Shown here in pieces: positions 53,232 to 61,080 of a stretch of DNA of 64,000 bases (its first letter is position 1; each line of letters starts with the position of its first letter). The notes beneath the pieces are model-generated. The model searched no databases and was not told the origin of the DNA. It saw only the letters and a list, made by a program, of their open reading frames with translations. The position numbers were made by a program, and so were the translations under genes. The stretch spans positions 85,455-149,454 of the forward strand of contig NZ_JASBRE010000015.1 in NCBI RefSeq assembly GCF_029960815.1. Reading direction: 5' to 3'. The DNA is from Pseudomonas sp. AL03. Lineage in GTDB: Bacteria; Pseudomonadota; Gammaproteobacteria; Pseudomonadales; Pseudomonadaceae.

Positions 53232-54227
53232 ATGTTCGAGGAAGAAAACGCGCAGTGGGGGCTGGTGCATGCCCTGGTGCTGGACGGTAAAGGCGGTGCG
53301 CGTTCGATAGCCCGGACTGAACTCGATGACTTGCAGCTGCAGGCCCATGAAAGCCTGTGGCTGCACTGGGATCGAAGTCACCCGCAAACCCAGACCTGGC
53401 TGCGTAAATCCAGCGGTCTGAGTGAGTTCAGCTGTGACCTGTTGCTTGAAGAAAACACCCGGCCGCGTCTTGTACAGCTTTCGGACAGCGAACTGCTGCT
53501 ATTTTTGCGTGGGGTCAATCTGAACCCGGGCGCCGAGCCGGAAGACATGGTCTCGGTGCGGATTTTTGCGTCGGCCCAGCGGGTTATTTCTCTGCGTTTG
53601 CGTCCGTTGCGCGCCACCGATGAATTGCTGGTGCAAATCGCCGAAGGTAAAGGACCGAAAACTGCGTCAGAACTCATCCTTTATATGGCGCAATACCTCA
53701 CCAACAAGGTGCAGGATCTGGTGAGTTGCCTCTCGGAAGTGGTCGATGAGGAAGAAGAAAAGCTGGATGCCGACGAACGGTATACACCCGAGCACGGAGC
53801 CGTTCTGCAGATCCGTCGCAGGGCTGCCGCACTGAAACGATTTCTTGCGCCGCAGCGGGATATTTTTGGTCAGCTGACACGAATAAAACTGCCTTGGTTC
53901 GTCGAAGATGACGGTGACTACTGGAACGAATTGAACAACAGCCTGACCCGGTATCTCGAGGAGCTTGAATTGACCCGGGAGCGGGTGGGGTTGGTCCTCG
54001 AGGCCGAAGATAGACGTTTGAGCGTGCGCATGAACCGCACGATGTACCGCTTCGGGATCATCACCGGGATCTTTTTGCCAATGAGTTTTCTGGCCGGTCT
54101 CTTGGGTATCAACGTCGGCGGGATTCCGTTCTCCGCAAGCCCTTATGGCTTCCCGATTGCCTGCCTGATGATGGTCTCGGTGGCACTGGGTCAGTGGTGG
54201 TTATTCCGACGTTTGCGCTGGGTCTGA
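53232..54227 (+). CDS. cmaX: CorA/ZntB-like divalent-cation transporter (CmaX), 331 aa
   Basis: A cytoplasmic domain (1-265, ending in a long helix with acidic VVDEEEEKLDADER) and two C-terminal transmembrane helices. The usual GMN motif is GIN here (FLAGLLGINVGGIPF), as in ZntB. It precedes crfX-cmpX-sigX-oprF, the same order as PA1773-PA1777 in P. aeruginosa. The ATG at 53232 after AAGGGGTGAGG is preferred to the GTG six bases upstream. Confidence 0.9.
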   Translation: MFEEENAQWGLVHALVLDGKGGARSIARTELDDLQLQAHESLWLHWDRSHPQTQTWLRKSSGLSEFSCDLLLEENTRPRLVQLSDSELLLFLRGVNLNPGAEPEDMVSVRIFASAQRVISLRLRPLRATDELLVQIAEGKGPKTASELILYMAQYLTNKVQDLVSCLSEVVDEEEEKLDADERYTPEHGAVLQIRRRAAALKRFLAPQRDIFGQLTRIKLPWFVEDDGDYWNELNNSLTRYLEELELTRERVGLVLEAEDRRLSVRMNRTMYRFGIITGIFLPMSFLAGLLGINVGGIPFSASPYGFPIACLMMVSVALGQWWLFRRLRWV

Positions 54228-54290
54228 GGGTGAGTCATGTGACCCGACCAAATTTGATCGCGTCTTTCACAGACATCACGAGAGGTGCGT

Positions 54291-54539
54291 ATGCACGATC
54301 CGTTTGAACAGTCTTTGCGTGACATGCTCAAGGCATCACCGTCCACCCGGGACGACGATGCGTGCCTGGGGCGTGTACTGAAAACCGCCAACCGTCAGGT
54401 CGGCGCCGGTGATCTGTTCAGTCTGCTGGGCCGTTGGCTGCCCGCGCTGATGATTGCCCTTAACAACGGCTCGGCCCACGTCTCGCCGGTATCCCGCCAC
54501 CGTAAACCTACCGTTCGCACTGCTGATAAGGCTGATTGA
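54291..54539 (+). CDS. crfX: CrfX small protein, 82 aa
   Basis: Short protein MHDPFEQSLRDMLKASPSTR.. with a possible membrane-associating segment LLGRWLPALMIAL, of unknown function. GAGAGGTGCGT lies right before the ATG. It stands between cmaX and cmpX, and its stop lies next to the cmpX start. Named by conserved position. Confidence 0.8.
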   Translation: MHDPFEQSLRDMLKASPSTRDDDACLGRVLKTANRQVGAGDLFSLLGRWLPALMIALNNGSAHVSPVSRHRKPTVRTADKAD

Positions 54540-54541
54540 AT

Positions 54542-55366
54542 ATGGAACTTGATCTCTGGACTCAGAGCCTCGTCACTGCCATGACTGCGTTATGGACCAA
54601 GGTTGCAAATTTCATCCCGAACCTGTTCGGCGCACTGGTTGTGCTGCTGTTGGGTTTCGTCGTGGCGAAACTTTTGGATACTTTGTTGTCCAAGTTGCTC
54701 GCCAAGCTGGGCCTTGATCGCCTGATGGGTGGCACGGGTCTGACTAAATTGCTGTCCCGGGCCGGCCTTCAAGTGCCGATCTCGACGTTGATCGGCAAGA
54801 TCGTCTATTGGTTCGTTCTGCTGATTTTTCTGGTTTCTGCCGCAGAATCCCTTGGACTTGAGCGAGTTTCGGCTACGCTTGACATGCTTGCGCTGTATTT
54901 GCCGAAAGTATTCGGCGCCGCGCTGGTGCTGCTGGTGGGTGTACTGCTCGCGCAACTGGCCAATGGGCTGGTGCGTGGGGCGGCAGAGGGCGTAGGACTG
55001 GATTACGCTGCGGGTCTGGGGCGAATTGCCCAGGGCCTGGTGATTATCATCAGTATTTCGGTCGCAATCAGCCAGTTGGAGGTCAAGACTGACCTGCTCA
55101 ACCATGTGATTGTGATCGTATTGATTACCGTTGGTCTGGCGGTTGCGCTGGCCATGGGGTTGGGAAGCCGGGAAATTGCCGGTCAGATTCTTGCGGGAAT
55201 CTATGTGCGTGAGTTATATCAGGTTGGGCAACAAGTGCGTGTTGGCGAGGTCGAAGGCCAGATCGAAGAGATCGGCACGGTTAAAACCACATTGCTGACC
55301 GATGAGGGTGAGCTAGTCTCTCTCTCCAATCGGATCCTCCTGGAGCAGCATGTGAGTAGCCGCTAA
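54542..55366 (+). CDS. cmpX: CmpX, MscS-like cytoplasmic membrane protein
   Basis: The 274-residue protein has four to five hydrophobic segments in the N-terminal 190 residues (FIPNLFGALVVLLLGFVVAKL is the first) and a C-terminal beta domain (VGQQVRVGEVEGQIEEIGTVKTTLLTDEGE), the arrangement of small MscS-type mechanosensitive channels. In Pseudomonas it is linked to envelope stress signalling through SigX. TTG at 54536 is an alternative start; ATG 54542 chosen. Confidence 0.92.
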   Translation: MELDLWTQSLVTAMTALWTKVANFIPNLFGALVVLLLGFVVAKLLDTLLSKLLAKLGLDRLMGGTGLTKLLSRAGLQVPISTLIGKIVYWFVLLIFLVSAAESLGLERVSATLDMLALYLPKVFGAALVLLVGVLLAQLANGLVRGAAEGVGLDYAAGLGRIAQGLVIIISISVAISQLEVKTDLLNHVIVIVLITVGLAVALAMGLGSREIAGQILAGIYVRELYQVGQQVRVGEVEGQIEEIGTVKTTLLTDEGELVSLSNRILLEQHVSSR

Positions 55367-55390
55367 TCCGGCAAACCCTGCTAATGTATG

Positions 55391-55422
55391 CCGCCGCAAA
55401 GTGCCCTGAAAGGGCGCGGCGG
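55391..55422 (+). promoter_or_regulatory. GC-rich hairpin in the cmpX-sigX intergenic region
   Basis: CCGCCGC (55391-55397) pairs with GCGGCGG, and GTGCCCT with AGGGCGC inside, around a GAA loop. No T-run follows, so it is more likely a transcript-processing or attenuation structure than a terminator. Confidence 0.5.
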
Positions 55423-55452
55423 ACATTGACCTGACTGTCGGCCCGACTTGTT

Positions 55453-56043
55453 TTGAATAAAGCTCAATCGCTGTCCACGCGCTACGACCCCCGCGAGCTC
55501 TCTGATGAGGAGTTGGTCGCGCGCTCGCATACCGAGCTGTTTCACGTAACGCGCGCCTATGAAGAACTGATGCGGCGTTACCAGCGAACATTATTTAACG
55601 TCTGTGCGCGATATCTTGGGAACGATCGTGATGCAGACGATGTCTGTCAGGAAGTGATGTTGAAGGTGCTGTACGGCCTGAAGAACTTCGAAGGTAAATC
55701 GAAGTTCAAGACGTGGCTATATAGCATCACGTACAACGAATGCATCACGCAGTATCGGAAAGAACGGCGAAAGCGTCGCTTGATGGATGCTTTGAGTCTG
55801 GACCCCCTCGAGGAAGCGTCTGAAGAAAAGGCGCCGAAACCTGAGGAAACGGGTGGACTTGATCGCTGGTTGGTGTATGTGAACCCGATTGACCGTGAAA
55901 TTCTGGTGCTACGATTTGTCGCAGAGCTGGAGTTTCAGGAGATCGCAGACATCATGCACATGGGTTTGAGTGCGACAAAAATGCGATACAAACGTGCTCT
56001 AGATAAATTGCGTGAGAAATTTGCAGGCATTGCTGAAACTTAG
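55453..56043 (+). CDS. sigX: ECF sigma factor SigX
   Basis: A 196-residue ECF sigma factor. Region 2 is AYEELMRRYQRTLFNVCARYLG...DADDVCQEVMLKVLYGL (residues 35-75); the region 4 helix-turn-helix is ELEFQEIADIMHMGLSATKMRYKRALDKL. The start codon is TTG at 55453, which gives the MNKAQSLSTRYDPREL N-terminus typical of the Pseudomonas protein. SigX drives oprF transcription and genes for membrane fluidity and fatty-acid metabolism. No anti-sigma gene is in the neighbourhood. Confidence 0.95.
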   Translation: MNKAQSLSTRYDPRELSDEELVARSHTELFHVTRAYEELMRRYQRTLFNVCARYLGNDRDADDVCQEVMLKVLYGLKNFEGKSKFKTWLYSITYNECITQYRKERRKRRLMDALSLDPLEEASEEKAPKPEETGGLDRWLVYVNPIDREILVLRFVAELEFQEIADIMHMGLSATKMRYKRALDKLREKFAGIAET

Positions 56044-56069
56044 TTCGGCGCAAATATCTCTTACGTGTA

Positions 56070-56116
56070 GGCAAGTTCTGATAGACTTGCCGCCGAGTTG
56101 TCCCCCGGTTTGCGGG
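56070..56116 (+). promoter_or_regulatory. Two hairpins in the sigX-oprF leader
   Basis: GGCAAGT (56070-56076) pairs with ACTTGCC (56085-56091); GTCCC pairs with GGGAC at 56098-56116. Neither has a T-run. They may stabilise the abundant oprF mRNA or mark the boundary of sigX transcript. Confidence 0.45.
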
Positions 56117-56150
56117 ACTGCTTCACAATCACCAGATGGGGATTTAACGG

Positions 56151-57185
56151 ATGAAACTGAAAAACACCTTGGGCTTGGCCATTGGTTCTTTGATTGCCGC
56201 CACTTCGTTCGGCGCTCTGGCACAAGGCCAAGGCGCAGTTGAAATCGAAGGCTTCGCAAAGAAAGAACAATTCGACAGCGCTCGTAACTTCAAGAACAAC
56301 GGCAACCTGTTCGGTGGTTCTGTTGGTTACTTCCTGACCGACGACGTTGAACTGCGTCTGGCTTACGACGAAGTGCACAATGCACGTGCCGAAGACGGCC
56401 GTAACATCAAGGGCTCCAACACCGCTCTGGACGCTCTGTACCACTTCAACAACCCGGGCGACATGCTGCGTCCGTACGTATCGGCTGGCTTCTCCGATCA
56501 AAGCATCGGCCAGAACGGCAAAAGCGGTCGTAACGGTTCCACCTTCGCCAACGTTGGCGGCGGTGCCAAGCTGTACTTCACCGACAACTTCTACGCCCGT
56601 GCCGGCGTTGAAGCTCAGTACAACATCGACCAGGGCGACACCGAGTGGGCTCCAAGCGTCGGTATCGGTGTGAACTTCGGTGGCGGCTCCAAGCCTGCTG
56701 CTGCGCCAGTTCCTGCACCAGCTGAAGTTTGCGCCGACAGCGACAACGATGGCGTATGCGACAACGTTGACAAGTGCCCGGACACCCCAGCCAACGTAAC
56801 TGTTGACGCTGATGGCTGCCCAGCAGTTGCTGAAGTTGTTCGTGTTGAGCTGGATGTGAAATTCGACTTCGACAAGTCGGTAGTCAAGCCTAACAGCTAC
56901 GGCGACATCAAAAACCTCGCTGACTTCATGAAGCAGTACCCATCCACCAGCACTACTGTTGAAGGTCACACTGACTCCGTCGGTCCTGACGCTTACAACC
57001 AGAAACTGTCCGAGCGTCGTGCAAACGCCGTTAAGCAAGTTCTGACCAACCAGTACGGTGTTGAATCGACTCGCGTTCAGTCTGTTGGCTACGGCGAATC
57101 CCGCCCAGTTGCTGACAACAAAACTGACGCTGGTCGCGCTGTAAACCGTCGCGTAGAAGCGCAGGTAGAAACTAACGCTAAGTAA
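56151..57185 (+). CDS. oprF: Major outer-membrane porin OprF
   Basis: A 344-residue OmpA-family protein: signal peptide (residues 1-24, cleavage after GALA), N-terminal beta-barrel (25-180), a Pro/Ala hinge with cysteines PAPAEVCADSDNDGVCDNV, a TSP3-like calcium-binding segment, and the peptidoglycan-binding domain (EGHTDSVGPDAYNQKLSERRANAVKQVL, about residue 270). Strong codon bias fits very high expression. GGGATTTAACGG leads to the ATG. Confidence 0.97.
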   Translation: MKLKNTLGLAIGSLIAATSFGALAQGQGAVEIEGFAKKEQFDSARNFKNNGNLFGGSVGYFLTDDVELRLAYDEVHNARAEDGRNIKGSNTALDALYHFNNPGDMLRPYVSAGFSDQSIGQNGKSGRNGSTFANVGGGAKLYFTDNFYARAGVEAQYNIDQGDTEWAPSVGIGVNFGGGSKPAAAPVPAPAEVCADSDNDGVCDNVDKCPDTPANVTVDADGCPAVAEVVRVELDVKFDFDKSVVKPNSYGDIKNLADFMKQYPSTSTTVEGHTDSVGPDAYNQKLSERRANAVKQVLTNQYGVESTRVQSVGYGESRPVADNKTDAGRAVNRRVEAQVETNAK

Positions 57186-57201
57186 TTAGCTCGCAGCTCT
57201 G

Positions 57202-57226
57202 AAAAGCCCGGCTTAGGCCGGGCTTT
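57202..57226. terminator. Bidirectional terminator between oprF and cobA
   Basis: AAAAGCCCGGC and GCCGGGCTTTT form a perfect stem with 3-base loop. Confidence 0.93.
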
Positions 57227-57270
57227 TCTTTGTCAGCGATTTGGTGAGGGCAGGGTTGAAGCAGGGCGAG

Positions 57271-58035
57271 TCAGGCTGACTGATTGACTGCATTCGCGGG
57301 AAAATCAGATACCGACAGGGATACTTCTGCGCAGGCCGCGACCGCGCCGATGACCAGGATTGCCGGACTCTTCAACTCAAAGGCGTAGGCATCGTCTTCC
57401 ATCGCTGTCAGATCGCTCCGACAGTCCCGTTGGTGTGGCAGGGAAGCATTTTCAATCATCGCCACCGGTGTATCCGCCGCCATTCCGCCGGCCAGCAGCT
57501 GCTCACGAATCTCGCTCAGTTTTGCGACACCCATATACACCACCAGCGTCGTGCCACCTTGCGCCAAGGCTTGCCAGTTCAAGCTGCTGCCATCCTGAGT
57601 GTGGGCGGTGACCAGCGTCACGCCACGCGCGACGCCCCGCAGGGTCAACGGAATACCGCATTGCGTTGCGCCGGCAAGCCCTGCCGTGATGCCGTTGACC
57701 AGCTCAACCTCAACCCCGCGTTCGCTAAGCCACTGCGCCTCTTCACCGCCACGGCCGAAAATGCACGGATCACCACCCTTGAGCCGCACCACGCATTGAC
57801 CGTGGCGGGTATAACGCAGCATCAGTCGATGAATGAATGCCTGAGGCGTAGAGCGACAGCCGCCGCGCTTGCCCACGGGAATGATCCGCGCCTGCGGGCA
57901 ATGCTCGAGCACTGCGTCGTTGACCAGATCATCGATCAGCACCACATCCGCTTCTCTCAACGCTCGCACAGCCTTGAGGGTCAACAATTCCGGATCCCCG
58001 GGGCCCGCACCCACCAGCCAGACTTTTGCGCTCAT
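57271..58035 (-). CDS. cobA: Uroporphyrinogen-III C-methyltransferase
   Basis: Makes precorrin-2, the first step of sirohaem and cobalamin synthesis. The 254-residue protein has VWLVGAGPGDPELLTLKAVR (SAM site, residue 5), VVRLKGGDPCIFGRGGEEA (about residue 82) and the C-terminal VVYMGVAKLSEI. It is a single-domain CobA/SumT without a CysG fusion. As the last gene of the nitrate/nitrite operon it serves sirohaem for nitrite reductase NirB. Confidence 0.95.
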   Translation of the reverse strand: MSAKVWLVGAGPGDPELLTLKAVRALREADVVLIDDLVNDAVLEHCPQARIIPVGKRGGCRSTPQAFIHRLMLRYTRHGQCVVRLKGGDPCIFGRGGEEAQWLSERGVEVELVNGITAGLAGATQCGIPLTLRGVARGVTLVTAHTQDGSSLNWQALAQGGTTLVVYMGVAKLSEIREQLLAGGMAADTPVAMIENASLPHQRDCRSDLTAMEDDAYAFELKSPAILVIGAVAACAEVSLSVSDFPANAVNQSA

Positions 58036-58045
58036 AGTGTTTTCC

Positions 58046-60763
58046 TCACGAGATGACGGCGATCGGCTGCGCTGTGGCGGCCAGCAAACGCTTGATTTCC
58101 GGGACGCAGGAACCGCATTGCGTGCCGCAGCCCAATTCTTGTTTCAGACCCTGCAGATCCAGGCCGCGGCTAATGCCCGCACAGACCGCGCTCTGGCTGA
58201 CGTTTTTGCAGTTGCACAGGGTTTTGTGATCGACGGCCGGTGTATTGGCGTTGCCCGGTGGTGCGCTCAGCGGGGCCAGCAGCCAGCGCCGCAGTTGTTC
58301 ATCCGCGCGACCTTCGAGCCACAGGCTTTGCAGCCAGTGTTGGGCGAGGGTTTCGCCGGCCAGACGAATCGCGGTGATCCGACCGTTCTCGATCCGCACG
58401 CGTTTGCCGATGGAGCGCCGTGGGTCGTCGTAAGCCAAAACCGGGCCTTCGTTGAGCCCCAGGCATTGATCGATATCACGCAGCAGTTGCGGATCTGGTG
58501 CGCCGGTGCTCGCAGCGCGTATCAGCAGCGCGGGGCGTTCACGGCCAGCCAAGCTGAGGCTTACGTAGGAAAACGCCTCACAGAGCGGTCGTAGCGTCTC
58601 AAAATGCTGTTGAACATCGTCCTCGACCAGGGCGAAAAGGTTCCACGGCAGTTGCACAGGTTCGAGGCGCACGCCGCTGTGCTTGAGTTCGGGTTGTTTC
58701 GACAACGGGTCGAAAGCCGGTTGGGTGAGTGCATTTACGCCACCCTTGAGGAAGCGGTCACCCCAATGCATGGGGAGAAAGGCCTGGCCCGGGCGCACGC
58801 TGTCGTCGCTGCCGACGGCGACAATCACCGCGCCACGGCGACTTTTCAGGCTGACCAGGTCGCCCGGTTGCAGCCGATGCCGACGCAGTTCTTCCGGGTG
58901 CAGACTCAACACTGCTTCGCTGACGTGGCCGAATAGCTGCGCGGCGGTGCCGGTGCGGCTCATGCCGTGCCATTGATCCCGCAGGCGGCCAGTGATCAGG
59001 GTCAGCGGGAAGTGCGCATCGCGTTGTTCCTTGGCGGCGCGATACGGGTCGGCCACGAATTGCGCGCGTCCACTGGCAGTCGGGAAAATCCCGTCCAGGT
59101 ACAGCCGAGCCGTGCCTTCGCTGGCACCCGCAGGGAAGGGCCATTGCTGAGGGCCGAGGCGGTCGAGCAGCGCGTGACTGATGCCGGACAAGTCCAGATC
59201 ACGCCCGCGGGTCAGTTGTTTGTACTCATCGAAGACGTGCGCCGGCGTTTCAAAGGTAAACAGGCTGGTTTGCCCCGGACGCAGATGTTGTTCCAGGCGT
59301 TGTGCGAAATCTACGGTGATCGCCCAGTCGGAGCGGGCTTCGCCCGGTGCGACGACGGCTCGACGAACGTGGGAAATTCGCCGCTCGGAGTTCGTCACCG
59401 TGCCGTCCTTTTCACCCCAACTGGCGGCGGGCAGCAACAGGTCAGCGAACGCTGCGGTTTCGGTGGTGCGGAAAGCTTCCTGCAACACCACGAACGGACA
59501 GGCTTGCAGTGCCGCGCGCACGGCGGTTTGATCCGGCATTGACTGCGCGGGGTTGGTGCAAGCGATCCATAGCGCCTTGATTTTCCCGCTACGCACCTGC
59601 TCGAACAGTTCAATGGCGGTTAGCCCGGTCTTCTCGGGGAGTTGTTCAACGCCCCAATAGGCTGCCACTTCCGCGCGATGTTCAGCATTGGCGGCTTCGC
59701 GATGGCCTGGCAGCAGGTTCGACAAGCTGCCGGTTTCGCGGCCACCCATGGCATTCGGCTGACCGGTCAGGGAGAAAGGCCCTGCACCGGGGCGGCCGAT
59801 TTGCCCGGTGGCCAGGTGCAGGTTGATCAGTGCGCTGTTCTTTGCGCTGCCGGCGGTGGACTGGTTCAGCCCCATGCACCATAGCGACAGAAAACTCTTC
59901 GAGGTGCCGACCCATTTGGCGCATTGCTGCAGTTGCTCGACGCTGATCCCACAGAGCTGCGAAACCATCTGCGGCGTGTAATCGCGCACCAGGTTTTTCA
60001 GCTCGGCCAAGCCTTCGGTGTGGGCCTTGATGAAGTCCCGGTCGACCCAGTCTTCCCACAACAGCAGGTGCAAAATCCCATGGAACAACGCGACATCGGT
60101 ACCCGGCAGAATGGCCAGGTGCAGGTCAGCCAAATCGCAGGTGTCGGTACGACGCGGGTCGATGACGATGACTTTCATCTGCGGCCGACGGGATTTCGCT
60201 TCCTCCAGCCGACGGAAAAGTATCGGGTGGGCGTAGGCCATGTTGCTGCCGACGATCATCACGCAGTCGCTCAGCTCCAGGTCTTCGTAGTTGCACGGCG
60301 GTGCGTCGGCACCCAGGCTGCGCTTGTAGCCGACCACTGCCGAAGACATGCACAGGCGCGAATTGCTGTCGATGTTGTTGGTGCCCACCAGCGCTCGTGC
60401 CAGTTTGTTGAACGCGTAGTAATCCTCGGTCAGCAATTGCCCGGAGATGTAGAACGCCACGCTGTCCGGGCCGTGTTCGGCGATGGTCTCGGCAAAAACG
60501 CTGGCGGCGTGATCAAGGGCGGTGTCCCAATCGGTGCGGCTGCGGGCCAAGCCTTTGCCGAGGCGCAGTTCGGGGTATAGCGCCCGAGCCGTCAGGTCGC
60601 CGGTCAGGTGCAATGTAGAGCCTTTGCTGCACAGTTTGCCGAAGTTGGCCGGGTGCGCCGGATCGCCGCTGACGCCGAGAATGCGCTCGCCGTCATGCTC
60701 GATCAGCACGCCGCAGCCGACCCCGCAGTAGCAGCAGGTGGAAGCGGTGATCTGACTGTTCAT
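58046..60763 (-). CDS. nasA: Assimilatory nitrate reductase catalytic subunit
   Basis: Reduces nitrate to nitrite in the cytoplasm. The 905-residue protein has an N-terminal [4Fe-4S] site (TCCYCGVGCGVLIEH), bis-MGD molybdopterin-binding blocks (DSVAFYISGQLLTEDYYAFN, NSRLCMSSAVVGY, GPFSLTGQPNAMGGRETG), and a C-terminal BFD-type [2Fe-2S] domain (CNCKNVSQSAVC..GCGTQCGSCVPEI). The start at 60763 overlaps the nirD stop by one base, so the genes are coupled. The longer upstream frame is not used. Confidence 0.95.
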   Translation of the reverse strand: MNSQITASTCCYCGVGCGVLIEHDGERILGVSGDPAHPANFGKLCSKGSTLHLTGDLTARALYPELRLGKGLARSRTDWDTALDHAASVFAETIAEHGPDSVAFYISGQLLTEDYYAFNKLARALVGTNNIDSNSRLCMSSAVVGYKRSLGADAPPCNYEDLELSDCVMIVGSNMAYAHPILFRRLEEAKSRRPQMKVIVIDPRRTDTCDLADLHLAILPGTDVALFHGILHLLLWEDWVDRDFIKAHTEGLAELKNLVRDYTPQMVSQLCGISVEQLQQCAKWVGTSKSFLSLWCMGLNQSTAGSAKNSALINLHLATGQIGRPGAGPFSLTGQPNAMGGRETGSLSNLLPGHREAANAEHRAEVAAYWGVEQLPEKTGLTAIELFEQVRSGKIKALWIACTNPAQSMPDQTAVRAALQACPFVVLQEAFRTTETAAFADLLLPAASWGEKDGTVTNSERRISHVRRAVVAPGEARSDWAITVDFAQRLEQHLRPGQTSLFTFETPAHVFDEYKQLTRGRDLDLSGISHALLDRLGPQQWPFPAGASEGTARLYLDGIFPTASGRAQFVADPYRAAKEQRDAHFPLTLITGRLRDQWHGMSRTGTAAQLFGHVSEAVLSLHPEELRRHRLQPGDLVSLKSRRGAVIVAVGSDDSVRPGQAFLPMHWGDRFLKGGVNALTQPAFDPLSKQPELKHSGVRLEPVQLPWNLFALVEDDVQQHFETLRPLCEAFSYVSLSLAGRERPALLIRAASTGAPDPQLLRDIDQCLGLNEGPVLAYDDPRRSIGKRVRIENGRITAIRLAGETLAQHWLQSLWLEGRADEQLRRWLLAPLSAPPGNANTPAVDHKTLCNCKNVSQSAVCAGISRGLDLQGLKQELGCGTQCGSCVPEIKRLLAATAQPIAVIS

Positions 60764-61080
60764 CAGCTTGCTTCCCGCAGAGCCAGCAGCACCCGGCCAT
60801 TCTCGACCCGTGCGCAATGGTGGTGAGCGCAACCGATGTCCGGAGCCTGTGCTTCGCCGGTTTCCAGATCGATCTGCCAATTATGCAGCGGGCAGGCGAC
60901 CCGTTTACCGTAGATCAAACCCTGGGACAGCGGACCGCCCTTGTGCGGGCAGCGGTCGTCGAGTGCGAAAACCTCATCGTCGCTTGTACGAAAAATCGCG
61001 ATGTCACCTGTCGGGCCCGCGATGATCCGGGAGCCGAGGGCATTGATTTCTTCCAGTGCGCAGATATCCAGCCAGTTCAT
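60763..61080 (-). CDS. nirD: Nitrite reductase small subunit (Rieske-type)
   Basis: Accessory subunit for NirB. The 105-residue protein carries the Rieske-like ligands CPHKGGPLSQ (about residue 43) and CPLHNWQIDLETGEA (about residue 62), so a [2Fe-2S] cluster is expected, although some NirD proteins lack it. Its ATG overlaps the nirB stop (ATGA). Confidence 0.95.
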   Translation of the reverse strand: MNWLDICALEEINALGSRIIAGPTGDIAIFRTSDDEVFALDDRCPHKGGPLSQGLIYGKRVACPLHNWQIDLETGEAQAPDIGCAHHHCARVENGRVLLALREAS

